Source: Flavobacterium sp.
GTDB taxonomy: Bacteria > Bacteroidota > Bacteroidia > Flavobacteriales > Flavobacteriaceae
Length of the DNA stretch: 64,000 bases
Direction of reading: 5' to 3'
Assembly (NCBI RefSeq): GCF_004295795.1
Contig: NZ_SEBR01000010.1
Span: 62,001 to 126,000, forward strand
The notes beneath the pieces were generated by a model that was given only the letters and a program-made list of their open reading frames with translations, was not told the DNA's origin and searched no databases. Both the position numbers and the translations under genes were made by a program. Below, piece by piece: positions 1-9,046 of the stretch (its first letter is position 1; the number at the start of each line of letters is the position of its first letter).

Positions 1-27
1 GAAAAACGAATCTGTTCCGCGAACGCG

Positions 28-795
28 TTACGGTTTAAAAACGACCGGAATGATTTCGCCCGGAGCGAGGCAATATTTTTCGACCGATTCCGTTGCGATT
101 TTCTTGGTGTAATCTTCCTCGATCACAGTAAATCCGATGCTTCTCAGCTTGTCGAAATAATCGCGTCCGTAGACTCTTACATGGTCATATTGGCCAAAAA
201 TCTCGGCTCTTTTCTTTTGGTCGGTGATCGAATTGTCCTCGAAAGTCTTTTCGCGTTTCAAATCTTGCGGAATCTGGAAAATGCCCATTCCGCCAGGTTT
301 CATCACGCGAAAAAGTTCCTGCATCGCCTTGGTGTCGTCCGGAATGTGTTCCAGGACGTGGTTGCACAAGATCAGGTCGTACTGATTGTCTGCAAACGGC
401 AAGTTGCAGATGTCGGCCTTGACGTCGGCCAAAGGAGAAAGCAAATCCGTAGTCGTGTAATCGAGGTTTTTTTGGTTTCGGAAACGCTTGTAGAACGCTT
501 GTTCGGGAGCGAAATGCAGCACTTTTTTGGGAGCCGTGAAAAAATCGGTTTCATTTTTCAGGTAAATCCAAAGCAACCGATGGCGTTCCAGCGAAAGCGT
601 ACTCGGGGAAAGCACATTGTCGCGCTGTTTTCCGTATCCGTAAGGCAAAAATTTCCTGAAACTTTTCCCGTCGATAGGATCGGTGAAGCGATTTCCCGTA
701 AGCAAAGCCGCCACGACAGGACGCGCGACATAACTCAGCCGAATCAATATCGGACGCGGAATCGCATTGAGGATAAACTTGAAGATTTTTTTCAT
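28..795 (-). CDS. Class I SAM-dependent methyltransferase
   Basis: A 255-residue protein of the Methyltransf_11 type. The motif-I region is diverged (VLHFAPEQ near residue 92 replaces the usual glycine-rich loop). The following segments fit the Rossmann fold: an acidic TTDLLSP strand end, DLILCNHVLEHIPD (motif IV/post-IV) and ELFRVMKPGGMGIF. The substrate cannot be told from sequence; a small molecule or lipid precursor is more likely than nucleic acid, because no RNA- or DNA-binding domain is attached. The ATG lies in a TGATG junction with the stop of map, so the two genes are probably co-transcribed and translationally coupled. There is no signal peptide, so it should be cytoplasmic. Confidence 0.8.
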   Translation of the reverse strand: MKKIFKFILNAIPRPILIRLSYVARPVVAALLTGNRFTDPIDGKSFRKFLPYGYGKQRDNVLSPSTLSLERHRLLWIYLKNETDFFTAPKKVLHFAPEQAFYKRFRNQKNLDYTTTDLLSPLADVKADICNLPFADNQYDLILCNHVLEHIPDDTKAMQELFRVMKPGGMGIFQIPQDLKREKTFEDNSITDQKKRAEIFGQYDHVRVYGRDYFDKLRSIGFTVIEEDYTKKIATESVEKYCLAPGEIIPVVFKP

Positions 796-1616
796 CAGGC
801 AAAAACGAGCGCTTGTTGTCTGAATTCGTTCTCTTCGTCAGATTCGATTCCCAACGCCTTGTAAATGTAGGCGTAAGTCGACAGCAATTCCGGTTTTCCG
901 TCGATGATAGCAACGTCGTGCTCGAAATGTGCCGATGGTTTTTTGTCGGCCGTAACGATTGTCCAACCGTCTTTCAAAGTGCGGATGTTTTTCACGCCCA
1001 TGTTGATCATCGGCTCGATCGCAACCACCATTCCTTCGACGAACATCTTGCCTTTTCCGCGTTTTCCGTAGTTTGGCATTTCGGGTTCTTCGTGCATTTT
1101 CTTGCCGAGTCCGTGTCCCACAAGTTCGCGAACGACGCCATATCCGTGACCTTCGGCGTAAGCCTGGATCGCATTTGCCACGTCGCCAACTCGGTTTCCG
1201 GCCTGGAATTCACGAATCCCGATGTAAAGCGATTCTTTCGTGACCTGAAGTAATTTCTTGGTTGCCGGCGCAATTTCACCAACCTCGAAAGTATAGGCGT
1301 GGTCACCGTAATATTCGTTCATCAACGTACCGCAATCCAGCGAAATGATGTCGCCTTCCTCAAGCGGGCGGTCGTTCGGAAGTCCGTGAACGACGGCTTC
1401 GTTTACGCTTGTCAAAATCGATGACGGACATCCGTAAAGTCCCAAAAATCCTGGAACCGCGCCGTGGTCGCGAATGAATTCCTCGGCTTTTTTGTCGAGG
1501 TGCAAAGTCGTGACGCCAGGTTTGATTTCGGTGGCGAGCATTCCCAGAGTCTTTGAGACCAAAAGAGCGCTTTCTCGCATGAGTTCAATCTGTTCGCGGG
1601 ATTTCTGGATGATCAT
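795..1616 (-). CDS. map: Methionine aminopeptidase, type I
   Basis: This 273-residue protein removes the initiator methionine from nascent proteins. Metal ligands of the pita-bread fold can be followed: SLDCGTLMNEYYGDHAYTF (both Asp ligands), GHGLGKKMHEEP (His ligand), EGMVVAIEPM (Glu ligand) and a C-terminal HFEHDVAI (Glu ligand). The length is normal for bacterial type I enzymes. The reading frame is open for another 49 codons upstream, but MIIQKSREQIELM matches the family N-terminus, and a TAnnTTTG box at 1635-1642 (minus strand) sits just upstream, which decides the start. It is followed directly by the methyltransferase gene. Confidence 0.95.
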   Translation of the reverse strand: MIIQKSREQIELMRESALLVSKTLGMLATEIKPGVTTLHLDKKAEEFIRDHGAVPGFLGLYGCPSSILTSVNEAVVHGLPNDRPLEEGDIISLDCGTLMNEYYGDHAYTFEVGEIAPATKKLLQVTKESLYIGIREFQAGNRVGDVANAIQAYAEGHGYGVVRELVGHGLGKKMHEEPEMPNYGKRGKGKMFVEGMVVAIEPMINMGVKNIRTLKDGWTIVTADKKPSAHFEHDVAIIDGKPELLSTYAYIYKALGIESDEENEFRQQALVFA

Positions 1617-1634
1617 AACGATTAAATTTTCGCG

Positions 1635-1642
1635 CAAAAATA
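1635..1642 (-). promoter_or_regulatory. Bacteroidota -7 box for map
   Basis: Read on the minus strand this is TATTTTTG, matching TAnnTTTG, about 20 bases before the map ATG. No well-spaced TTG -33 element was found. Confidence 0.5.
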
Positions 1643-1797
1643 CAACTTTAAACGCAAAATAAATGTGAAGAAGCGATATGGAAATTATCCTCGGATTTTT
1701 TGCGGTCGCGGCCGAAATAGGCGTCGTCCGAGTTTGGGTCTTCGGCCTAAAAAAAGCCCTCAAATTCGGACGGCTATTGATTTTTAGGAACGCTTTT

Positions 1798-2388
1798 TCA
1801 GTTCGCGTAAGTGTGTTTGTACGCCTGATTCGTGAGAATTTTGAGCATGTCGGCTTCCAGGGTTTCTCGTGGCGATTCTACAATGCGGTTCAGTTCCTTG
1901 GTTTTCGGATCGCCTTTCGGACCTTTTTTTCCGCCGGGAATCGTCGTTCTGTAGAAGATAAAAGTAGGAACGTTCGTGATAGCCAATCCTGATTCGAGTT
2001 TCTCCGGCGTGGTCTTGTTCCGATCCATAAAAATCAAAGTGATGTCTTCTTTGTCAAAACCGGCTTCGTGCAAGATCTTGTAAAACTTCGGAACCTGATC
2101 TTTGCTGTCACCGCACCAAGTTCCCATAAATATCTTCACGGAAATTCCGCCTGTCAAATCGCGCAATTTGTGGATTGTCGCAGCGTCCGGTTTATAGCTT
2201 TCGTATCCCGAGGTGAACCAGTCGCGAAATGCCGCTTGGAACAAATCCTTGACATTTCCTTGCCCAATCAAATCGCCCTCTGAAGTTTTGGACAGGGCAG
2301 TTTTTTCGCCAGACGTTGTCATAGTCGTTTGTTGTGTTTTGCATCCGAAAATAAAAACCGATGCCGTTAACAAGAGGAACTTTTTCAT
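1798..2388 (-). CDS. Thioredoxin-fold lipoprotein with a monothiol active site
   Basis: This 196-residue protein begins with a lipoprotein signal ending in a lipobox (FIFGC, Cys about residue 16), so it should be anchored in the outer or cytoplasmic membrane facing the periplasm. The thioredoxin fold is seen in VKIFMGTWCGDSKDQVPKF, DITLIFMDRN and TNVPTFIFY, the last including the cis-proline. The active site is W-C-G-D-S: the second cysteine is replaced by serine, so a classical dithiol disulfide exchange is unlikely. Isomerase, reductase-like or binding roles remain possible. The start at MKKFLLL is preferred over one ten codons upstream because it gives a clean signal peptide. Confidence 0.75.
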   Translation of the reverse strand: MKKFLLLTASVFIFGCKTQQTTMTTSGEKTALSKTSEGDLIGQGNVKDLFQAAFRDWFTSGYESYKPDAATIHKLRDLTGGISVKIFMGTWCGDSKDQVPKFYKILHEAGFDKEDITLIFMDRNKTTPEKLESGLAITNVPTFIFYRTTIPGGKKGPKGDPKTKELNRIVESPRETLEADMLKILTNQAYKHTYAN

Positions 2389-2447
2389 TTGGATTCGCTG
2401 AAGCACTAATTTATGCAATTATATGGATGTCGGACAAAAATGAAAAA

Positions 2448-2487
2448 GCCACGAATCCCGAATTTTAGTCATTCGCGAATTCGTGGC
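2448..2487 (-). terminator. Rho-independent terminator of gpmI
   Basis: A 9-bp outer stem (2448-2456 with 2479-2487) and a 5-bp inner stem (2459-2463 with 2471-2475) are followed on the minus strand by a T-run at 2443-2447. It lies just after the gpmI stop. Confidence 0.75.
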
Positions 2488-2504
2488 CAACTAATTTATC
2501 GCGT

Positions 2505-4022
2505 TTAAAATAATGAATGACGCGTCATCGCTTCCGGTTGCGGAATTCCCAAAATGCTGAGAATAGTAGGAGCGATGTCGCCCAAAACGCCGTCGTGGAT
2601 CGCAGTTCTGTCCGGATCGACCAAAATCATGGGAACCGGATTCGTGGTATGGGCCGTATTCGGGCTTCCGTCCGGATTGATCATGGTCTCGCAATTTCCG
2701 TGGTCGGCGATCACGATTGTCGAATAGCCGTTGGCCAAAGCCGCCGTGATGACTTTTTCGGCGCATTTGTCGACCGCTTCACAGGCTTTGATCGCGGCTT
2801 CCATAACGCCGGTGTGACCAACCATATCGCCATTCGCAAAATTCAGACACACGAAATCGACCTCTTTTTTCTCGAGTTCTGGAACCAACGCGTCGGCGAG
2901 TTCGAACGCACTCATTTCCGGTTGCAGATCATAAGTGGCGACTTTTGGGGAATTTCTCAAGATTCGGGATTCGCCTTCGAACGGTTCTTCGCGTCCGCCA
3001 GAGAAAAAGAACGTGACATGCGGATATTTCTCGGTTTCGGCAATCCGTATCTGTTTTTTTCCGGCTTTTGAAATCACTTCGCCCAAAGTCTCGGTCAAAT
3101 TATCCTTGTCGTAAATCACGTGCACATTTTTGTAAGTGTCGTCATAATTCGTCATCGTGACATAATATAAATCGAGTTTGTGCATGTTTTCTTCGTGGAA
3201 ATCCTGTTGTGACAAGGCTTCGGTGAGTTGGCGTCCGCGGTCAGTCCGGAAATTGAAAAAGACTACGACATCGCCGTCTTTAATAGTTGTGATCGGTTTT
3301 TGGTTGTTGTCCACGACTACGATCGGTTCGATAAATTCGTCCGTCGTGCCTTTTTCGTAACTGTCGTGGATCGCGTGAACGACATCTTGCGTTTGTGTTC
3401 CGATGCCGTGCACGACCAAATCGTAGGCTTTCTTGACGCGTTCCCAACGTTTGTCGCGGTCCATCGCGAAATATCGGCCAACGATAGAAGCGATTTTCGC
3501 CGATTTGTGCTCAAGGTGATGTCTCAGATCGCCCACAAAAAACGCACCTGATTTCGGGTCGACATCGCGCCCGTCAGTAAAGGCGTGAATGAACACGTTC
3601 TGCAATCCGAAAGCATCGGCCGCATCGACCAAACCTTTGACGTGATTGATGTGGGAATGCACGCCTCCATCTGAAACCAATCCCAGAAAGTGAACGTCCT
3701 TATTGTTGTCTTTTGCGTATTGGAAAGCGTCGACAAGCGGTTTTTCACTCGCGATTTTGCCTTCTTTCACGGCGATGTTTATTCTTTCAAGATCTTGGTA
3801 AACGATGCGTCCGGCGCCAAGGTTCATGTGCCCGACTTCGGAATTTCCCATCTGGCCTTCGGGAAGTCCTACGTTGAGTCCGTCGGTGCGAAGCGTGGCA
3901 TGCGGATATTTCTGGGAAAGCGAATCGATGAATGGAACGTTGGCATTGTCTGGAGCCGAAACTTTCTTGTCGGGCGCAATTCCCCAACCATCCAGAATCA
4001 TCAGGATAACTTTATTGTTCAT
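2505..4022 (-). CDS. gpmI: 2,3-bisphosphoglycerate-independent phosphoglycerate mutase
   Basis: This 505-residue glycolytic enzyme interconverts 3- and 2-phosphoglycerate. It has the alkaline-phosphatase-superfamily layout: MILDGWG at the N-terminus with the first metal Asp, MGNSEVGHMNLGAG with the phosphorylated Ser near residue 62, HAFTDGRDVDP, an EKYPHVTFFFSGG substrate-site segment, NFANGDMVGHTG, and IVIADHGN near the C-terminus. The length is standard. The start at MNNKVILM is preferred over MLKIKKT seven codons upstream. A TATCTTTG -7 box lies about 20 bases upstream and a strong terminator follows, so it is probably monocistronic. Confidence 0.97.
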   Translation of the reverse strand: MNNKVILMILDGWGIAPDKKVSAPDNANVPFIDSLSQKYPHATLRTDGLNVGLPEGQMGNSEVGHMNLGAGRIVYQDLERINIAVKEGKIASEKPLVDAFQYAKDNNKDVHFLGLVSDGGVHSHINHVKGLVDAADAFGLQNVFIHAFTDGRDVDPKSGAFFVGDLRHHLEHKSAKIASIVGRYFAMDRDKRWERVKKAYDLVVHGIGTQTQDVVHAIHDSYEKGTTDEFIEPIVVVDNNQKPITTIKDGDVVVFFNFRTDRGRQLTEALSQQDFHEENMHKLDLYYVTMTNYDDTYKNVHVIYDKDNLTETLGEVISKAGKKQIRIAETEKYPHVTFFFSGGREEPFEGESRILRNSPKVATYDLQPEMSAFELADALVPELEKKEVDFVCLNFANGDMVGHTGVMEAAIKACEAVDKCAEKVITAALANGYSTIVIADHGNCETMINPDGSPNTAHTTNPVPMILVDPDRTAIHDGVLGDIAPTILSILGIPQPEAMTRHSLF

Positions 4023-4040
4023 GGTCTTTTTGATTTTCAA

Positions 4041-4048
4041 CAAAGATA
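4041..4048 (-). promoter_or_regulatory. -7 box for gpmI
   Basis: On the minus strand this reads TATCTTTG (TAnnTTTG), 19 bases upstream of the gpmI ATG. No TTG at the ideal spacing was found. Confidence 0.5.
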
Positions 4049-4092
4049 AAACATTTGAAAACCGCGTTGAAAGCGTGTCTGCAAATAGTTCG

Positions 4093-6498
4093 TTAAGATT
4101 TGCGCTTCAGGGAATTGTAGTCGATGAAGTAGCGGATACTGACAGAAAACACCGAATTGAGGTTGTTCCCGAACAGATTGTCGAGGTTACGCCCGATGCT
4201 GTTTTCGATGCTTGAGCGATAATCGGTGGCGTTGTTTCTATACAAAATTGAGATTTGGCTCGCCGGTGCAAACCACCACGAATACGTGAGGTCGAAGTTC
4301 CACAAATTGAGGTTTTCGTCATAAGGAGAAACCAAAGTCGGATCATTCGTCTGATACGCTAAAAAGCCATTGTCTTTCAACGTAAAAAGTTCGTCATATT
4401 CGGCGTAACTCCAGTAATAGCGAGCCGTGATGTTGAAAGTCATGCGGTTGTTGACCGAATATCTGCCCGAAAGTTCACCCACGACAGTCTTGCGGTCGCG
4501 TTCTCCAAAAAGGATGTTCGTGCCGTCGTTGTCGACGAATCCGCGGTCGTTGGTGTGAAAAACATAGTCGCCGGACAAAATGAGCAAAATCCTGTCGTTT
4601 ATGCGATAGCGCGGACTCACGTAAAACTCGAAAATGTTGCGATCGGGCTCGTCCATGAAACTCGCATAAGGATTGATGTCGATGGCAAACTTTCGGTTGT
4701 AGTTCGTTGAGACCAATCCGCTTACTGAGGCTGCGCGCGGGTTGTACGAAAATCGTCCGTCGACTCTTGGCTGGTAAAAATCGTATGTGATCATCGGCCG
4801 CATGTTCACCGAAAAATTGAAGTAATCGTTCTTTTTCGTGTTGAAATTCGTCGAGGCAACCCAATAATAATCCTGGGTTTTTCCGGTCTGGTTCTGGAAT
4901 TCCACCGATGTCGAAAGGTCGAATCGGAAACTGTTGAAATTCTTTGTCGGATTGATTATCCGGTAATTGTAATTCGCGTAAAAGTTGTAATAATTGTTGA
5001 TGAAAGCGATTCCGAGGTCGTTTATGTCGTATTCCCGCGAAATGTATTTGGCCAGCAAATCGTATCGGTTTTTGCCGTGCGTTTTGATGAAATTGAGCGC
5101 GGTTTTGAAACCGTCGTAACCTTGCGGATTTTCGTGGATCGTGCTGTATTTGAAATCGCCCGCGAGTTTGTATGTATTGCCTTTTGTGTTCAGGTCCCAA
5201 ACCAAAGCAGAGACGTTGGCGTCGCGAAAATCGCCGTTTCTGGTTGTGTTCGCGTTTACGAGCGAAACCGAGGAATTTCCGCCGAAGCGCTGATCGAGAA
5301 CGAGCAAATTGTAGTTCGTCAAAGGTTCAACGACGACATCTCGTCTTTCGCCTGTAAGCGTATTTTGAACTGTTGCGGTCGTTTTTTCGGTGACGGCATT
5401 GAGAAATCCGATTCCGAGTCCGCTTTTTGTCCTTCCCGAAACCTTCACGGCATTGATCAGGTCGACGGCATTCGGATATTCCACCACTTCTTCGTTTGCA
5501 GCCGTTACCGGATAAGTCGATGGCGCGCCGCCGATCCGCCTTGAGTACAAAAGCGATCCTTTGCTGAACAAGTCTGTGCCTTCGGTAAAAAACGGTCGGT
5601 TTTCGTTGAATTGCTGCTCGAAAGGCGTGAGGTTGAGAACGACGTTGTCGAATCGTGTCTGACCGAAATCAGGCACCAAAATCGCATCCAAAGTAAAAGA
5701 ATCGTTGATTCCGTACTTAATGTCGAGTCCGGCTTTTACCGTATTGTTCGATTTGTGATCCGTGTAATCGTAATAATAGGAAGCGTACGGAATGAAAAAC
5801 AGGCGTGTCGGCGGTTTGATGTTTTCGATGCCTTCGAGAATTCCGGCTTGCGGAATGACGGCCCCGATTTTAGTATCGATGTGATTCCAGCTGTATTTTT
5901 GTCTGTAACGGCGCAATTCGCGGTAGAAATTTAATCCCCAGGTTTGTTTGGATTCGTTGGAAAAACGCAAAGCTGCATAAGGAATCCGCATTTCGACAAC
6001 CCAACCGAAATCTGTCATTTCAACAGATGAGCTCCATATCGCATTCCACGAGAAATCTTCGTTGTTTTCTGTGGCCAAAGCGTCCATCTGAACGCCAGCC
6101 GCACTTACGAAGAAGCGAAAATCCTGTTGTCCGTCATTGAATCCGTTTATGAAAACGCCAAAGTGTTCAGACGTTCCGAAGTCGTCGCGCTCGGTGATTT
6201 CCTTGAGCATTTTGGACGGTTCGTCGTCATACATGATTGCTCCGATGTAAATCGCCTGATTGTCATACAGGACTTTGACCTCGGTTTTTTTCTTCTGATC
6301 TATCGCTTTGCCGTTGTCTGGCTCGAACATGATGAAGTCGGAAGCGACAGGCGCGTTTTGCCAAATAGGTTCGTCGAGTTTTCCGTTAATCGAAATGTTT
6401 TCGGTTACAGAAACAGCTTGCAAGGTTTTTTTTTGACCCACAGCCGTTTGGCACAAGAAAAATGTGGAAAACACTATGAATACTGCAAGCCGGGTCAT
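4093..6498 (-). CDS. DUF5916 / CBM9-like outer-membrane protein
   Basis: This 801-residue protein has a cleavable signal peptide ending near TAVGQ. Residues about 30-215 resemble a carbohydrate-binding family 9-like beta-sandwich (ISINGKLDEPIWQNAPVASDF, AIYIGAIMYDD, WVVEMRIPYAALRF). The remainder looks like a large beta-barrel with alternating aromatic strands, as in the DUF5916 family of Bacteroidota. The C-terminal strand VFSVSIRYFIDYN is of the outer-membrane type. The sequence does not reveal a substrate. Oligosaccharide or other envelope binding is only inferred from the CBM9-like half. It is read toward gpmI and has no obvious operon partner. Confidence 0.75.
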   Translation of the reverse strand: MTRLAVFIVFSTFFLCQTAVGQKKTLQAVSVTENISINGKLDEPIWQNAPVASDFIMFEPDNGKAIDQKKKTEVKVLYDNQAIYIGAIMYDDEPSKMLKEITERDDFGTSEHFGVFINGFNDGQQDFRFFVSAAGVQMDALATENNEDFSWNAIWSSSVEMTDFGWVVEMRIPYAALRFSNESKQTWGLNFYRELRRYRQKYSWNHIDTKIGAVIPQAGILEGIENIKPPTRLFFIPYASYYYDYTDHKSNNTVKAGLDIKYGINDSFTLDAILVPDFGQTRFDNVVLNLTPFEQQFNENRPFFTEGTDLFSKGSLLYSRRIGGAPSTYPVTAANEEVVEYPNAVDLINAVKVSGRTKSGLGIGFLNAVTEKTTATVQNTLTGERRDVVVEPLTNYNLLVLDQRFGGNSSVSLVNANTTRNGDFRDANVSALVWDLNTKGNTYKLAGDFKYSTIHENPQGYDGFKTALNFIKTHGKNRYDLLAKYISREYDINDLGIAFINNYYNFYANYNYRIINPTKNFNSFRFDLSTSVEFQNQTGKTQDYYWVASTNFNTKKNDYFNFSVNMRPMITYDFYQPRVDGRFSYNPRAASVSGLVSTNYNRKFAIDINPYASFMDEPDRNIFEFYVSPRYRINDRILLILSGDYVFHTNDRGFVDNDGTNILFGERDRKTVVGELSGRYSVNNRMTFNITARYYWSYAEYDELFTLKDNGFLAYQTNDPTLVSPYDENLNLWNFDLTYSWWFAPASQISILYRNNATDYRSSIENSIGRNLDNLFGNNLNSVFSVSIRYFIDYNSLKRKS

Positions 6499-6700
6499 TT
6501 ATTGGGGACGTTTGGTTCAACAAATTTAATGTTTTATCCGAAATAACAATTTGTTTACAATAAAATGCAATTCAATCCGTTATAACTCCTCACTCCTGAA
6601 ATTTTGGTTTAAAAACTGTCTCGGCAAAATCGAGAGCCGTTTACGAAATGCTTTTCGTCGACGAATTTTGCCGTTAATCGACAATTTTTTGCAAAAAAAT

Positions 6701-6730
6701 TTGGTTGCTAGTTTTAAATCCCTATTTTTG
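6701..6730 (+). promoter_or_regulatory. Promoter of the L,D-transpeptidase-like gene
   Basis: TTG at 6701-6703, exactly 19 bases, then TATTTTTG at 6723-6730: a full Bacteroidota -33/-7 pair, 36 bases before the ATG at 6767. Confidence 0.7.
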
Positions 6731-6766
6731 GCGTCCCTGAATCTAATTTTAAAACCAACAAGTTCA

Positions 6767-7480
6767 ATGATTTACAGAATTTTCCCCGTGCTTCTGATAG
6801 CCGCTTTTGCATTCACAGCTGCAACTCCGACCAAGACAGAAGAACCCGTGAAGAAGGTCGTTGCCGCCAGCGCAAAGTCGGCAATGGAAATGAAGATTGA
6901 TAATGTGTACGGAACGCTTGATGCGGGAAAATTTTCCCTTCCGACGAAACAAAGTTTTTACAAAGCGCTAGAAGGTTTCTACAAACTGAAAGCCAGCGGA
7001 ACAATCCAAAAAGACATCCTGACGGTCGTAGATTTTACGATGTCGTCTAACAGCAAACGACTTTGGGTAGTCGATTTGGCCACGAACACGATCTTGTTCA
7101 ATTCGCTTTGCGCCCATGGACGCAACACCGGAGACGAATTCGCGACCAAGTTCTCGAACAAATCTGAATCGTTCATGAGCAGTTTAGGATTCTACGCTAC
7201 GGGCGAAATCTACAACGGCAAACACGGTCAATCGCTAAAACTCGACGGATTGCAGGCAGGCGTAAACGATCGCGCCCGTTCCCGCGGAGTCGTGATGCAC
7301 GCCGCTGACTACGTTTCGGAATCGTTCATTTCTGCACATCACCGTTTGGGTCGCAGCCAAGGCTGTCCGGCGTTGCCAGTCGAGCTTACCCACGACATCA
7401 TCAATGCGATCAAAGGCAAGTCTTTGTTGTTCATCTATCATCCGTCAGGAGAAAAGAACTTCTCGAAATTATTGTCTTAA
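6767..7480 (+). CDS. Secreted murein L,D-transpeptidase catalytic domain-family protein
   Basis: This 237-residue protein has a signal peptide (about residues 1-22). The catalytic part ends in GVVMHAADYVSESF followed by GRSQGCPALP, the His and Cys (Cys200) of the family related to YkuD-type L,D-transpeptidases. It probably acts on peptidoglycan in the periplasm, either forming 3-3 cross-links or attaching or trimming peptides. The start at MIYRIF is chosen because it gives the signal peptide and lies downstream of the promoter at 6701-6730; the frame is open upstream to 6551. Its 3' end overlaps by 12 bases the 3' end of a second, unrelated L,D-transpeptidase gene on the other strand. Confidence 0.8.
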   Translation: MIYRIFPVLLIAAFAFTAATPTKTEEPVKKVVAASAKSAMEMKIDNVYGTLDAGKFSLPTKQSFYKALEGFYKLKASGTIQKDILTVVDFTMSSNSKRLWVVDLATNTILFNSLCAHGRNTGDEFATKFSNKSESFMSSLGFYATGEIYNGKHGQSLKLDGLQAGVNDRARSRGVVMHAADYVSESFISAHHRLGRSQGCPALPVELTHDIINAIKGKSLLFIYHPSGEKNFSKLLS

Positions 7481-9043
7481 GCGCTTGAAAAGATCGGCGT
7501 CGTAATTGTAGATGTCTTCTCGGAACTCGAGTTCGCCTCGTTTGTTCATCCAAGCCGTCCAATACAATTGATGCACTCGCGTTTTTTGACGCAACTTAAT
7601 ATAGGTGGTTTCCTTCGTGGCGACCACCTCATTTATTTTGTCGATGTTCCATCTTACCGAATCCGCAATGAGATAAGCGGCTAAAGGAAGCGGATTTTCA
7701 ACCCGAACACAACCCGAACTCAAACTGCGGTAATTCCTGCTGAAGTAATCGCGATGGTTCGTATCGTGCAGATAAACCGTAAACCGATTCCTGAAATTGA
7801 ACTTCACGTTGCCAAGCGAATTGTCATCTCCGGGATCTTGCACGTAGCGATAATTGTTCGGTTTGGCCGAATTCCATTTCGATGCGGGAACGATCTGTCC
7901 TTTGGAATTGTAAATCGTTAGGCGTCGGTTCCTGAAATAATTCGTGTCTTTTGCCGCGTCCGGACCCAAATCTTCCTTGATGATCGTTGGCGGAAGCGTC
8001 CAGGTCGGATTCAGGATAATGTCTGTAAAAGCCGATGAAAGCACGGGTGTTTTGCGCTTTTCTTTTCCAACGACGATTTTTCTCGTATCGACTGTATCGT
8101 TGTTTTTGATGACTCTCAAACGATAATCGGGAATGTTCACTATCACGTATTGTTTTCCCATTTCGTGCGGAAACCAACGCCAGCGCTCGAGATTCACGAT
8201 GATTTGTTGCCTTCTTTGGATTTTGGTGAAGTTCAAAGCCGTAATTCCGCGTTCGCCGACGACGCCGTCAGGAACGAGTCCGTGGCGCAATTGGAACTTT
8301 TTCATGGCATTGGCTGTTTTCTTGTCGTACCAAGCTGTCAAGCTGTCGGATTTTTCGAGATCGCCCCAAAATTGCAAGCGTTTCTTGATTCGGATTACCG
8401 TTTCGGAAGAATCGCCACGACGGATTTTCTGCGAAAAAACGATCTGCCTCAAAGTGTCCTTCCCAAAAGAATCGAGATAGGCGAGTGCTGTTTTGAGTCT
8501 TTTGTAAACGAGGTGCTGCGGTTCTATTTTGGCAATTGCTTTTTGGAGCGAATCGCCTGAGATCGCGTCTGTCAAGGTTTTGTTTACGTTAAAACTCGGT
8601 TGCGCCAAATCCCAATTTGGGTAAATGTGGTAAGGATTCAGTTTTCCGCTTGAGACGTGGATCATGAATTTACGCACCGATTGCGTCAGAAGGAAATCAT
8701 AAGTCAATTTCTCGGCATCGGATAAATCCTGGTACTTTTTCTCGTACTTGCGGATCTTTTCCAAATAGTAATCTTTCGGATCTAAACCGTATGTTTCGGC
8801 AGTTTCGAGCACTGCTTCGGTCTTTTTGCGCTTTTCGGATGTTACCCAAAACGTGTGGAAATCCTGGCTTCTATAAAACGCGGTGAGTTGTTTGTCGCCC
8901 AATTTCACGACTTCGGTCGAGTCGAAAGCCACGCTTCCGGGTTCGCCCTTTTCTTTCGGACGCTCGTCTTTGGTCGCTTTCGGATCTTTGTTGCATCCGG
9001 AGACGAAAAATCCCAACACTATAAAAAGTACAAGTTTTCGCAT
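7469..9043 (-). CDS. YcbB/LdtD-type L,D-transpeptidase lipoprotein
   Basis: This 524-residue protein has a lipobox (FVSGC, Cys17). A helical N-terminal region is followed by a peptidoglycan-binding-type repeat at about 225-285 (VIRIKKRLQFWGDL, KKFQLRHGLVPDGVVGERG). The YkuD catalytic domain covers about 300-490 (IVVGKEKRKTPV, LHDTNHRDYF, and SLSSGCVRVENP with the nucleophile near residue 445). The domain order matches the YcbB family, which makes 3-3 cross-links in peptidoglycan. It is expected to be anchored by lipid and to act on the wall. The GNAT acetyltransferase gene ends 3 bases upstream of its start, so the two may share a transcript. Confidence 0.88.
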   Translation of the reverse strand: MRKLVLFIVLGFFVSGCNKDPKATKDERPKEKGEPGSVAFDSTEVVKLGDKQLTAFYRSQDFHTFWVTSEKRKKTEAVLETAETYGLDPKDYYLEKIRKYEKKYQDLSDAEKLTYDFLLTQSVRKFMIHVSSGKLNPYHIYPNWDLAQPSFNVNKTLTDAISGDSLQKAIAKIEPQHLVYKRLKTALAYLDSFGKDTLRQIVFSQKIRRGDSSETVIRIKKRLQFWGDLEKSDSLTAWYDKKTANAMKKFQLRHGLVPDGVVGERGITALNFTKIQRRQQIIVNLERWRWFPHEMGKQYVIVNIPDYRLRVIKNNDTVDTRKIVVGKEKRKTPVLSSAFTDIILNPTWTLPPTIIKEDLGPDAAKDTNYFRNRRLTIYNSKGQIVPASKWNSAKPNNYRYVQDPGDDNSLGNVKFNFRNRFTVYLHDTNHRDYFSRNYRSLSSGCVRVENPLPLAAYLIADSVRWNIDKINEVVATKETTYIKLRQKTRVHQLYWTAWMNKRGELEFREDIYNYDADLFKRLRQ

Positions 9044-9046
9044 CGG

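Noticed and set aside
1617..1763. Upstream extension of methionine aminopeptidase
   Set aside because: The 49 extra residues are not family-like and cross the promoter box at 1635-1642.
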